Source: Amphimedon queenslandica (lineage: Eukaryota; Porifera; Demospongiae; Haplosclerida; Niphatidae). From it: a stretch of DNA of 64,000 nucleotides. The notes below the pieces were generated by a model, which saw nothing but the letters and a program-made list of their open reading frames with translations, made no database searches and was not told the DNA's origin. The stretch lies in assembly GCF_000090795.2 (NCBI RefSeq), contig NW_003546263.1, forward strand, positions 127,293-191,292, written 5' to 3'. Positions 49,201 to 62,896 of this stretch are shown in pieces (within the stretch, counting starts at the first letter, position 1; every line of letters begins with the position of its first letter). The position numbers and the translations under genes are program-made.

Positions 49201-50939
49201 TTTCTTGATAATCTCCCAGGAAGCATCACAGACACTCCCCTATTCATGGAAGAAGGGACTGTCACACCCACGTTAAGCCACACTCATTACCAGCTGCCGT
49301 TTCAAGTGTATTATGTTGGTCAGTCTTACAGGACGGTCCCTTACACACACGAGGACTCGCCGTCTTTGAGAGTATTAGCACAATTAATGGGATGGAAGTA
49401 CCTTCATAAAGAAATAAGGTATTGTTAGTACAAAGGTAGGTACAAGTCATAATTAGTTTATTTAAGCATTAGACACATGTCAATGCAACCCACGATACCT
49501 TTTACAATTAAATGAGTATAAAGGACACTCAATAATCAGCACTTGTTGTTTCCTGCTTTGTTCTGAATAAACAATTTTTGGAAGGGTACTCTGATACCTT
49601 GCTTAGGCCAATATCACAGCATAATAATATTTTCACATTATATTTTTTCAATTGAATAATTATTTATTGCTACTTATAATTATAATAGAGAAAAAGGTGG
49701 TGCCTATGGAGGCGGGGCTAAGCACGGCAATGGGATATTCTCTTTTTTCTCATATCGGTAATGACAGCATCTTCTCCTTTAGCATTCATCCTTTTAATAC
49801 ACAGTGATCCACATTCTCTTGATACTGTTAATCGATTCAATGATTCCATTGATTGGGTCACCAGTAGATCATTCACTGATGAAGATGTAGAGGAAGCAAA
49901 GCTATCAGTGTTTTCTCAGGTATGAGGTAGAGGCAAGAGAATATTAAGAGCTAATTATGTAAAGTTGCTATGATACATGTTCTTATGTTGTACAAGGTCT
50001 TGGGCCATATTTTGCCATAAATGAAAAGGAGAGAATTCCCCATTTTTATAATTTTTTTCTGATGCATATACATGTTCTTATGTTGTGTAGAAAGTTGGAG
50101 TTAATTCCAATCAAAATTGGATTTTTTACGAATTTTTAAAGTTGCTCCAAAATCTGACAAAAATCCCTGTACTATAGTACACGGTTTCGGCCCAAATTTG
50201 GCCAAAATTGAAGAGGTGAGAATTCCACATTTTTATAATTTTTTCTGATACATATACATGTTTTTATGTTGTGTAGAAAGTTTGAGTTGATTCCGATCGA
50301 AATGAGATTTTTTACGAATTTTTAAAGTTGCTCCAAAATTGGACAAAATCCCTGTACTATAATAGTACACGGTTTCGGCCCAAATTTTGCCAAAAATTGA
50401 AAAGGAGAGAATTTTTTATTTTAATAATTTTTTCTGATACATATACATGCTCTTATGTTGTTTAGAAAGTTTGAGCTGATTCGGATCGAAATTGGATTTT
50501 TTATGAATTTTAAAAATTGCTCCTTATACCTTTAGGCTGTTAGCTCATAACACATACTTTTTAGCTTGCAAAGCATGCTCTGTGGGAAACCAGATCAATA
50601 CATACATGTACATGTATGGGATAAGAGGTCGTTTATTGTTGATCTCCCCTTCCTCTCCAGGTTGATTCCCCAGTCTCCCCTGGGTCAAAAGGTAGCTCTC
50701 TATTCCTTCAAGGATTAACTCATGAGATGAGAGCACAGTATCGCTCAAGACTTTTTGAAGTCTCTGGTGACCACCTGGTTTCTGTAGCAACAAAGTAAGG
50801 ATGGTTGCTTCTCATTAGACCTGACCTTTTTGTTATTAAAAGATATTTGAAAGAGGCAGAGCATAAAGGCTCTGTCATTATTGGCCCAGAGATAAAGACC
50901 CTCTCACCAGAATGGACAATAAAACATTTTTCACTTTGA
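45476..50939 (+). CDS. PITRM1: PITRM1 / presequence protease, complete
   Basis: More than twenty exons. The first encodes [17 protein letters not shown], an Arg-rich amphipathic leader consistent with mitochondrial import. The M16C core follows: [20 protein letters not shown] with the inverted HxxEH zinc motif, [71 protein letters not shown] and HYHPSNS. Later parts include [46 protein letters not shown] and [13 protein letters not shown]. The last exons read [12 protein letters not shown] (the substrate-clamping second half), [20 protein letters not shown] and the end [11 protein letters not shown]. In mitochondria PITRM1 degrades cleaved presequences and short unstructured peptides including amyloid-beta (family knowledge). 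A CACGTG sits 8 bp before the ATG. Divergent from OAS copy 2. Confidence 0.92.
49965..50530. repeat. Dispersed ~180-bp repeat family, three units in reverse orientation
   Basis: Located in an intron near the 3' end of PITRM1. Units carry AAAAGGAGAGAATTC, TTCTGATACATATACATG, TTATGTTGTGTAGAAAGTTT and CCCTGTACTATAGTACACGG, with spacing of about 185 bp. Orientation is opposite to the array in CEP85. Confidence 0.8.
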
Positions 50940-51018
50940 AAATCGATTAATATCATTTTGATACTGCTCACTACAGAGGCTGAGAAATGTTTCATTACAA
51001 AAAATAAGATATTTATTA

Positions 51019-52966
<1,948 letters not shown>

Positions 52967-53286
52967 TTTCTGGTATACAAGTGGGGATAGTTCTTCAAAA
53001 CTAAGCACGAGTCCTCCACTCTCAAGTTATATTAGCCTATCTTATGGTCTCACAAAAAGTGGCGATGGCGTGACACCATTTTGCATACCTGGGTGGAGCT
53101 TCATTGCATTTGCATGCTATAAAAATTATAAACATCTTGACACCATAAACATTTTTGTTACATTAAATCAATAATAATTAGAAGTAGTAAGTTTTTTAAC
53201 ACACTACTAAACTTACTAGGCTACAAAACAGACTATAAAAACAAAGATACGTCTTATTGGTAAACATTTAAATTTGAGTCAAAATG
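52967..53286. other. Spacer between ankyrin gene A stop and ACAT2 start
   Basis: Holds the ACAT2 promoter and the 3' flank of ankyrin gene A, both on the minus strand. The part at about 53100-53290 is clearly similar to 58140-58300 downstream of ankyrin gene B (CATCTTGACACCATAAA, TAAACTTACTAGGCTACAAAACAGAC), so the duplication of the ankyrin genes included their 3' flank. Confidence 0.65.
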
Positions 53287-56200
53287 TCACTGACCCAGTT
53301 TTCTCTGTGCTGCAGCCTTGAATTTCTCTGTAGCATCTTGTTCCTCCACTGCATGTGGATCACTGGAATGCTTATCAAGTGGTGCTGCATATCGCAGCAG
53401 TGGGTGTTCATCTGGGTCCTGTGCTAAATGAGAGGCCATTCTAATGTTACTGTCTAAATGGTAGCTACTTTGATTAACTTTTTGCTTCATCTCATTGCTT
53501 ATAATGACTTTGAATTGACTCTCAGATAACTTCATTCCATGGACATATTCTGCATAATAATGTAGGAGCTCTGTTATTTGATTATCAACTTCAGACTCCG
53601 TTTTTGAAAAATGTATTGCTGCTTGAATGTGATCTTCATCTATGTACGTCATAATTCCAGCTGATAGCAAGGAAAGTACTAATTCAATGATTTCACTGTG
53701 AATTGCAGTCATTAAGGTTGTGAAACCATGATCCTCCTGTTCTTTGATGAGAAACTCAATTATATCTTTCCGATCATTTAAACTAGCCATAACAAGTGCT
53801 GTTCTTCCTCCTTTTTGAATGGTAGGGTCAGCATTGTTTGTGAAGAGCAGCTTTACTACTTGGAGGTGACCATTTTGACTTGCTATTACAATAGCAGTAC
53901 ACCCGTTATCACTTACAATATTAGGATCAGCATTTGCATTAAGGAGTAACTGGACTGCTTGATAGTAGCCACCTTGACTTGCTATCATGAGTGCTGTCCA
54001 TCCATCCTCTTCTTTAATATTAGGATCAGCACCTGCTTTAAGGAGCAATTCAACCACTTGATAGTGGCTACCTTGACAAGCTAGCATGAGTGCAGTCCAT
54101 GCATCATTTTTCTGAATATTAGGATTGGTTGAATTTTGTTGAAGAAGCAATTCAACCACATGATAATGACCTCTTTGGCTAGCTAACATGAGTGCATTTC
54201 TTCCATTACCTAGCTGCTGAATGTTAGGATTTGCTTCTTTATCAAGGAGTAGTTCGACAATGCTGTGATGACCATGGTAACTGGCTTGCATTAATGCTGT
54301 TGTACCATTATTAGCTTGAATGTTAGGATCAACATCTTTTGTTAGGAGTAATTTGACCAATTCTAGAAAACCATTTTGACTGGCTATCATGAGTGCTGTT
54401 GCACCATCTCCTTGTGTCATATTAAGATTAGCGTTTGCATTAAGGAGTAACTCAACCACTTTTGTATGGCCACCTTGACAAGCTGTCATGAGTGCTGTCC
54501 AGCCATCTTCTTCTTTAATGTCAGGATCAGCACCTGCCTTAAGGAGTAACTCAATACTTTCAGTATGACCACTTTGACTTGCTAGCATTAATGCTGTTTG
54601 GCCATCCTTCTTTTGAATATTAGGATCAGCATTTGCTTTAAGTAGTAATTCAACTACTTGATAATGATTATCTGTACTAGCTGCCATTAGTGCTGTCTTG
54701 CCAATTATCATAGAAAATAATTCAATAAATAGGGTGGCAAGAGGAGAGGTGCCTATGCTTTCTTCATTAATTTGATATTGTGCATCTGGATCAGCGTTCT
54801 CCTTAAGAAGTAACTCGACTATTTTATGATGACCTTTCCTACTAGCTGCATGTATTGCTGGTTCCCCATCAGTGTCTCTAACATTTGGATTAGCACCTTC
54901 ATTAAGGAAGAGCTTAACGACTCGATAGTGATTATTACTAGAAGTATGAAATAAAGCCTTAGAAATGTCCCCCAACACATCAGTACCTCCTCCTATTTGA
55001 AGGAGTACTTCCACTGCTTCACTATCACCTACCTTTGCTGCTTCTTGTAATGCCGACTCAAATTTAAAATCATTCTTCTTGGCTTCATCTAAAATAACTT
55101 CCCCATTAATAGCAAGATGGTAGAGACCAATATGCTTCATAAAGTCCACCCTCTCACGTGCACAGGCTATTATCTGCTGTATTTGATCTAGTGATTCAGT
55201 CATGTAGTATGTGATGTGAACAGATCTGCACTTAATTCGAATGTGTTTTGTTAGGGATTTTGTGCTGATGTCAGGAAAGAAGCATCCAATGAGAGTAGGG
55301 AGTCTACTCAATGGAACTGAATCCCAGGCCTTATTAAGATTTATATATGCTATGGGCCCTTTTTCAAAATCATCAAGGTACGGATTAAAAATCTCTGTTA
55401 AGTTGTCTTTAAGGTCATCAACTGTATGTGATTCCCGAAACTTTGCAGCATTCTTTGAATGCTCTTCAAATTTTTCAAATAAAGCCTTTGTTGCAAACTC
55501 CTTAGCTATTAACCGAAGAAGAGAGCAGTCTAAGAAATCATAATGTGTGTTAACTTTTCTAATCAAATCCTTGAAGTTATTAGCTGTCTTTAGGTCTTCA
55601 AGTGGAAGGTAGTCTAAACCATTCTCTTCCAAATATTCCACTACATCAGCAACACCAACCTTTTCCAAATCATTCTTTAGGTTTCGTAATAAGGCAGTAA
55701 AAGAGCTACTTAACTCCTGAATAGATTTTAAAATAGTTTTCTCAGCTTCAGGGTCCAATTTAAACTCTTGATGTGGCTCTGGGACTTTTGGGATTACTTG
55801 TTCTTCCTCTTCTAAAGAGACTGCTATATGAAATAAAATAATTATTTATGACAGCACAATAATAAGTTGCAATAACTCACAATGTTTAATTTGTGATTCT
55901 TCAAGTTTTAAAATTTCTTCCAGCTCTTCATTTAACTGATCAGCTGCAACTTTACAGGGCCCCCCTTGAGAGGAAAGGGAGTTCAAGAAATCCTTGTAAC
56001 GCTTCGTCAACTGCTCAATACTTTCATCCACACCCATCCCAGCTTTGATATCGTCACTTATTTGGGCATAAGTGCCAGAGTCCCTCAATGCATCTGCTAT
56101 CAATTCTTTTGCATAGAGCTGTGATCTTATCTCACCAATACAACCTCTTGTAGCAAGCTCAAGATCAGCATACTTACTTCGCAGACTGGCTTCTATCTTT

Positions 56201-56995
56201 TTTCGAATAACTACATATTGAAAGAACAACTCTCATCATAATTTTTGCTTTAATAATAATTATTATCATGTTAATAACAAACAGTATTTAATTTGCTTTA
56301 GAACTGTCAAAGTAAACTTTACACTGTTAATGCTAAACAGTGCATCATGAACCAATAACAACTCATACTATACTCGATCAACATTCTGTACATTGCAGAG
56401 TAAATTACTACTACAGCTAAAACTAATGAACCTACAAGAACTATTCATTGAGTGTTCATATCTCATATCCATGCATGCATGACATTAGGTGACTAGTCTC
56501 ACTGCCCAGACCTCCCACCTACAGTCATTGGGGGGGTTTAGGTTGATTATAATTATAGAATCAATTTATACCCCAATGACTGTAGGTGGGAGGTCTGAGC
56601 AGTGAGACTAGTCACCTAAATGTACCTTCTTTTGTTTCAGAGGTTGGTCCAGGATTGAGTTCAACATCTCCTGATAGGAGGAGAAGGATATGCAGGAAGA
56701 GGTAGAATAGAAAGCAAACAGTTTCAGGAGTAGAGAATAAAGACCAAGCCCAACTGATAATAGTGGCAACTTCACCAGTAGCAGAAACTTTATGATGAAG
56801 AATGTTATCTTGAGCAGCAGCCGAACTGGATCTGGTCATAGTATCATGATCTGTATCTGTACAATTGTGTTTTTGAGGTACTACTTCACAACAATAGTCT
56901 CGAGTCCGAAATAAATGCTGTGGCACTCCTCTAAAACTGACACGAGAGCAATTCCATAGACCAATGGCAGCTCTCCACTGACATAAGTCAACCAT
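53287..56995 (-). CDS. Ankyrin-repeat protein A with an N-terminal hydrophobic segment and 2A-like peptide
   Basis: Three exons (56626-56995, 55881-56210, 53287-55823) sum to 3,237 nt, 1,078 aa. Exon 1: MVDLCQWRAAIGLWN, a Cys/His-containing stretch, a hydrophobic run at about residues 93-107 (VCFLFYLFLHILLLL), then GDVELNPGP (109-117). This is a complete DxExNPGP 2A-like ribosome-skipping motif; skipping would release residues 1-116 and start the main chain at Pro117. Exon 2 encodes a helical domain (IEASLRSKYADLELATRGC, IEQLTKRYKDFLNSLSSQGG). Exon 3 first encodes HYDFLDCSLLRLIAKEFA, a segment resembling one found beside Death domains in sponge proteins, then a VHITYYMTES domain, then about 14 ankyrin repeats of the (W/T)TALMLASQxGHxxVVELLLxAxADPNI type. 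A conserved C-terminus ends RKLGQ. No NACHT or kinase is present. The role is unknown; immune signalling or scaffolding is inferred from family and neighbours. Confidence 0.85.
56484..56616. repeat. Inverted repeat beside the exon-1 donor of ankyrin gene A
   Basis: Two ~42-bp arms include GACCTCCCACCTACAGTCAT and ATGACTGTAGGTGGGAGGTC, around a loop of about 45 bp, starting a few bases downstream of the splice donor at 56625. Ankyrin gene B has only one arm at the same place, so the other arm was gained in A or lost in B. Confidence 0.8.
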
Positions 56996-57119
56996 GATGA
57001 TCGCTTTGGCTTTGCTATAAAAAAATATGTGCCACTGCCACTCCTACTGTTTCCTTAATTTTTTTTACAAATTTCAGGGGGCAACAGCTATATTTTGTCC
57101 AAAAGATATTTATTACAAT

Positions 57120-57235
57120 TCTGATGCCTGCATGTAAAGTAGTTGCTAAAAAATCTGGCCAAATTTCACCAAAAATGAAAAGGAGAGAATTTTTCAATTT
57201 TTCAATTCTTTTTGATACATATCTACATATTCTAA
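57120..57235. repeat. Dispersed ~180-bp repeat family, partial unit
   Basis: Contains CTGGCCAAATTTCACCAAAAATGAAAAGGAGAGAATTTT-like blocks and GATACATATCTACAT, in the orientation of the PITRM1 array. A matching unit lies upstream of ankyrin gene B at 63060-63245. Confidence 0.65.
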
Positions 57236-57426
57236 AACCCAACATACACTGAGCAACTTTGTTGCTGGCAACTTTTGGTCAGACCTTTGATGTGGTTGAG
57301 CAACACTGGGCAACATGTAGCAAAAAGTAGAGGGACTGGCAACTTTTGGCAACAAGTCTTGCCTCACCACATCAAAGGTAGATCTACTATGGCAAAAAAG
57401 TTGCTCAGTGCATGTTGGGCTTTATA
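57234..57426. mobile_element. Palindromic MITE (~190 bp)
   Basis: Left end AACCCAACATACACTGAGCA and right end TGCTCAGTGCATGTTGGGCT pair as terminal inverted repeats of about 25 bp. Internal segments CCTTTGATGTGG and CCACATCAAAGG pair as well. It is non-coding, inserted upstream of ankyrin gene A, and nothing equivalent is seen upstream of gene B. Confidence 0.75.
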
Positions 57427-57689
57427 TTTTTAGAGAGGAGTTGCTGCTTTGATCACATTCAAGTCAAGAGAGGCTGCGTTTATGTCAGTATGATTGTACC
57501 TGAAGCAATGACATCATCGTTAGTGAGTCTAGCAAAACAGAGGATAGAGTTCATCAGTAGCATTGGAATCATTAGGCTAGCTATCTGAGGGAATGAAATA
57601 ATGAATAAAGAAGAGGAGAAAAATGAAACTAGTTCCTTCACAGTATTTAATGAGAGGAGAAGATTGATGTGGTATGATTCATACTATCA

Positions 57690-58065
57690 CTTGATGGATT
57701 AGGATTAGTTGATACCATTAGTCCCTGTATTGAGGAAGCAGTTGAATCAGGTAATATACAGATATTAAGTATGTTACTTGAATCAGGAGGTGATCCTAAC
57801 TAATAAAGGTCTCACTCCTCTACAGACAGCCAGTAAACAAGGGCATGTTACTATAGTCAACAAACTTCTTAATACAAGGCAGATCCTAATCAAGATAGGA
57901 TCGATGGAGCGACAGCATTAATGCTAGCAAGTAACTTTGATCATTTTGACATTGCTGAGCAGCTCTTGTCTTCTGGTGCTTCTGTTGACAATGAAACATC
58001 AAATGTCTTCTGTTTCAATGTTCTGCATGGCCATAGTCTACATACAATAGAATGGCATTAGAGGT
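57690..58065 (+). pseudogene. Ankyrin-repeat pseudogene fragment
   Basis: Plus-strand translation gives CIEEAVESGNIQILSMLLES and GGDPN, then a stop. After a shift it reads KGLTPLQTASKQGHVTIVNK, and after another shift ADPNQDRIDGATALMLASNF and DIAEQLLSSGASVD. These are three adjacent ankyrin repeats broken by two frame disruptions. Consensus and strand differ from the flanking ankyrin genes, so this is a relic of another ankyrin gene of the Death-domain/ankyrin type. Confidence 0.8.
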
Positions 58066-58302
58066 GGTTTAAATTTCGTGGATTTAAGGTGAGCACAAAA
58101 ATAACAAAATTTAATACACCTCAAAAATTAAGACGCATACGGTATAGAAATTATGAACATCTTGACACCATAAATATTTTTGTTTACATTAAATCAATAA
58201 AAGTTTTAAAACACACTACTAAACTTACTAGGCTACAAAACAGACTATAAAAACAAAGACAGTTGTATCGGTATTCTTTAACATTTAAATTTGAGTCCAA
58301 TG

Positions 58303-61300
58303 TCACTGACCCAGTTTTCTCAGTGCTGCAGCCTTGAATTTCTCTGTAGCATCTTGTTCCTCTGCTGCATATGGATCGCTGGAAAGCTTATCAAGTGGTG
58401 CTGCATATCGCAGTAATGGGTGTTCATCTGGGTCCTGCGCTAAATGAGAGGCCATTCTAATGTTACTGTCTAAATGGTAGCTACTTTGATTAACTTTTTG
58501 TTTCATCTCACTACTTATTGTAATGACTTCAACTTGACTCTCAGATAACTTCATTCCATGAACGTCTTCTGCATAATAACGCAGGAGCTCTGTCATTTCA
58601 TTATCAACCTTAGACTCCATTTTCGAAAAATGTATTGCTGCTTGAATGTGGCCTTCGTCTATGTACGTCATAATTCCAGCTGATAGCAAGGAAAGTACTA
58701 ATTCAATGATTTCGCTGTGAATTGCATTCATTAAAGTCGTGAAACCATGATCCTCCTGTTCTTTGATGAGAAACTCAACTACTTCTTTCCGATTGTTTAA
58801 ACTAGCCATAACAAGTGCTGTTCTTCCTCCTTTTTGAATGGTAGGATCAGCATTGTTTGCAAAGAGCAGCTTTACTACTTGGAGGTGACCATTTTGACTT
58901 GCTATTACAATAGCAGTACACCCATTATCACCTAAAATATTAGGGTCAGCATTTGCATTGAGGAGCAACTGAACTGTTTGATAGTAACCAACTTGACTTG
59001 CCATCATGAGTGCCGTTCCACCATCTTCTTCTTTAATATTAGGATCAGCACCTGCCTTAAGGAGCAACTCCACTATTTTGTGATAGCCACATTGACTTGC
59101 TTGCATTAGAGCAGTCCTGCCACTCCTTGCTTTAATGTTGACATTAGGATTTTTTGTTAGAAGAAGCTCGATTAATTCTGCTTGACCAGACTGGCTGGCT
59201 ATCATGATTGCTGTTCCCCCTGTGTTTGTTACAATATTCATATCAGCATTTGCATTAAGGAGTAACTCAACTACTTGATAGTGGCTGCCTTGACAAGCTA
59301 TCATGAGTGCTGTCCAGTCATCCTCTTCTTTAATATTAGGATCAGCACCTGCTTTAAGGAGCAACTCGACTACTTTGTGATGACCATTCATACTTGCTAG
59401 CATGAGTGCAGTCCATCCATCATTCTTCTGGATATTAGGATCAACTACATTTTGTCTAAGGAGTACTTCGACCGTTTGATGATGACCAAGTAGGCTAGCT
59501 CCCATTAACACTGTTTTCCCATCACCAGCTTGAATGTTAAGATTCGCATTGTTTTGAAAGAGTAGCTCTATCACTTCCTGATGACCACTTAAACTAGCTA
59601 TTAGGAGTGCGGTCCATCCATGTTCTTCTCTAATATCGGGATTAGCGTTTTCCTTTAAGAGCAACTCTACTATTTGTTGATGACCACCAAGAGTAGCTAG
59701 CATTAGTGCTGTCCAACCATCTTTCTTTTGAATGTCAGGATTAGCATTTGCTTTAAGAAGCAATTCAACCACATGATAATGACCTCTTTGGCTAGCTAAC
59801 ATGAGTGCATTTCTGCCATCAGCCTGCTGAATGTTAGGATTGGCTTTATTAGTAAGGAGTAACTCAACAATACTATGATGGCCACTGTAACTGGCTTGAA
59901 TTAATGCTGTCATGCCATCATTTGTTTGAATGTTAAGATCAAGATCTTTCTTTAGGAGTAGCTTGACCAATTCTACAAAACCATTTTGACTGGCTATTAT
60001 GAGTGCTGTTGCACCATTTCTTTGTCTCATGCTAGGATTAGCATTTGCATTAAGAAGCAATTCGACCACTTTTGTATGGCCACTTTGACAAGCCACCATG
60101 AGTGCTGTCCAACCATCTTTTCCTTTCACATCAGGATCAGCTTTGGCCTTTAGAAGTAACTCGGCTACTTGATGATGATTATTAAAAATGGCTGACATAA
60201 GTGCTGTCTTACCATCATCTGAGCAAATATTTGGATCAGCTTTCTCCTTAAGAAGTAACTGCACTACTTGAGTACAGCCACCTTGACAGGCTATCATGAG
60301 TGATGTTCCTCCGTCTTTTTGCTTTGTATTAACATCAGCATTTGCACTAATGAGTAACTCAACCACTTTAGCATGACCACCTTGACAGGCTATTATGAGT
60401 GCTGTCCAACCATCTTCTTCTTTTATATTAGGATCAGCACCTGCCTTAAGGAGTAACTCAACACTTTCAGTATGACCACTTTGACTTGCTAGCATTAATG
60501 CTGTCCAGCCATCTTTCTTTTGAATATTAGGATCAGCGTTTGCTATAAGTAGTAATTCAACTACTCGATAATGATTACTGAAACTAGCTGCCATTAATGC
60601 TGTCTTGCCAACGTTTTGCCTAACTGCTACCACAAACTTATGCCCAAGAAGTAATTCACTAACCAGGGCAAGAGATGTGCCTTCACTTTCTTGATTAATT
60701 TGATATTGTGCATCTGGATCAGCATTCTCCTTAAGAAGTAACTCGACTATTTTATGATGACCTTTCCTGCTAGCTGCAAGTATAGCTGGTTCTCCAACAG
60801 TGTTTCTAACATTTGGATTAGCGCCTTCATTAAGTAAGAGCTTAACGACTCGATAGTGATTATTACTAGAAGCATGGAACAATGCCTTAGAAATATCCCC
60901 TAACACATCAGTACCTCTTCCTATATCAAGGAGTACTTCCACTGCTTCACTATCACCTACCTTTGATGCTTCTTGTAATGCCGACTCAAATTTGAAATCA
61001 TTTTTTTTGGCTTCATCCAGAATGACTTCCCCATTAACAGCAAGGTGATAGAGACCAATATGCTTCATAAAGTCCACCCTCTCACGTGCACAGGCTATTA
61101 TCTGTTGTATTTGATCTGCTGATTCAGTCATGTAGTACGTGATGTGAACAGATCTGCAGTTAATTAGAACATGTTTTGTTAGGGATTTTGAATTGATGTC
61201 AGGAAAGAAGCATCCAATGAGAGTACGGAGTCTATTTAACTGAACTTTGTTCCAGGCATTGTTAAGATCTATACGTGCTTTGGGTCCTTTTTCGAAATCA

Positions 61301-62896
61301 TCAAGGTATGGATTAAATATCTCTGTTAAGTTGTCTCTAAGATCATCAACTGTATGTGATTCCCGAAACTTTGCAGCAACCTTTGAATGCTCTTCAAATT
61401 TTTCAGATAAAGCTTCTGTCGCAAACTCTTCTGCTATTAATTGAAGAAGAGAGCAGTCCAAGAAATCATAATGCTCATTGACTTTAATAATCAATTCCTT
61501 GAAGTCTTTAGCTGTCTTTAGGTCGTCGAATGGAAGGTCATCTAAACGGTTCTCTTCCAGATATTCCACTACATCAGCAACGCAAACCTTTTCCAATTCA
61601 TTCTTTAGCTTTTTTAATAAGTCATTAAAAGAGCTACTTAATTCCTTGATAGATTTAGAAATAGTTTTCTCAGCTTCAGGATCCAACTTTAACTGTCGAT
61701 GGGACTCTGGGGTTTTTGGGATTACTTGTGCTTCCTCTTCTAAAGAGACAGCTATATAAAATAAAATAATTAATCATGACAGCACAATAATAAATTGCAA
61801 TAATACTTACAATGTTTAATTTGCACTTCTTCAAGTTTTAAAATTTCTTCCAGCTCTTCATTTAACTGATCAGCTGCAACTTTACAGGGTCCCCCTTGAG
61901 AGGAAATGGAGTTCAGGAAATCCTTGTAACGTTTTGTCAACTGCTCAATACTTTCAACCACGAGCATCCCAGCTTTGATACTGTCACTTATTTGGGCATA
62001 AGTGCCAGAGTCCCTCAATGCCTCTGTTATCAATCCTTTTGCATAGAGTTGTGGTCTTATCTCACCAATACAGCCTCTTGTAGCAAGCTCAAGATCAGCA
62101 TACTTACTTCTCAGACTGGCTTCTATCTTTTTTCGAATAACTACATATTGAAAGAACAACTCTCATCATATTTTTGCTTTAATAATAATTATTATCGTGT
62201 TAATAACAAACAGTATTTTATTTGCTTTAGAACTGTCAAAGTAAACTTTATACACTGTTAATGCTAAACAGTGCATTATAAATCAATAACAACTCATATC
62301 TATACTCAATCAACATTGTGTGTATACATCGCAGAGTAAATTATCAGCTAAATTACTACAGTTATCATAATTAAAACTAGATTTAATAATCCTACAAAAA
62401 CTATTCATTGATTGCTCATGTACATGCATGCTTGACATAAATGTCATAACTCATTTCTATAATATAATCAACCTAAATCCCAATGACTGTAGGTGGGAGG
62501 CCTGGGCACTGAGACTAGTCACTTAAATGTACCTTCTTTTGTTTCAGAGGTTGGTCCAGGATTGAGTTCAACATCTCCTGATAGGAGGAGGAGAAGGATA
62601 TGCAGGAAAAGGTAGAATAGAAAGCAAACAGTTTCAGGAGTAGAGAATAGAGACCAAGCCCAACTGATAATAGTAGCAGCTTCACCAGTAGTAGAAACTG
62701 TATGATGAATAATGTTATCTTGAGCAGCAGATTTGGATCTAGTAGTATGATGATCTGTATCTGTACAATTGTGTTTTTGAGGTACTTGACCGCAATCTTC
62801 TTGAGTCCGAAATAAATGATGTGGTACTCCTCTAAAACTGATACGAGAGCAATTCCATAGACCAATGGCAGCTCTCCACTGACATAAGTCAACCAT
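58303..62896 (-). CDS. Ankyrin-repeat protein B with an N-terminal hydrophobic segment and 2A-like peptide
   Basis: Three exons (62533-62896, 61811-62140, 58303-61751) sum to 4,143 nt, 1,380 aa. The layout is as in gene A: MVDLCQWRAAIGLWN, hydrophobic run VCFLFYLFLHILLLLL at about residues 90-105, then GDVELNPGP at 107-115 (plus-strand 62552-62578). The same helical exon 2 follows (330 nt in both), then the HYDFLDCSLLQLIAEEFA segment and VHITYYMTES domain, and about 23 ankyrin repeats, nine more than in A. The C-terminal domain is the same and ends RKLGQ. Both 2A segments are identical at the DNA level although the surrounding exon has substitutions and small indels. Start choice: ATG at 62896 is shared with A, while the ATG at 62932 is not. 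It is head to head with the Death-domain gene at 63383. Confidence 0.85.

Noticed and set aside
52967-53008. Longer N-terminus for ACAT2
   Set aside because: The short start gives exactly 397 residues, like other ACAT2 proteins, and the extension looks neither mitochondrial nor conserved.
55241-55543. Plus-strand open frame inside ankyrin gene A (a similar one lies at 61247-61759 in gene B)
   Set aside because: Antisense shadow of the conserved coding sequence. It recurs in the paralogue only because the coding strand is conserved.
56645-56671. 2A motif as evidence of an integrated virus
   Set aside because: The motif sits in a spliced gene family with ankyrin repeats and two genomic paralogues. 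No capsid, polymerase or helicase sequence is nearby.
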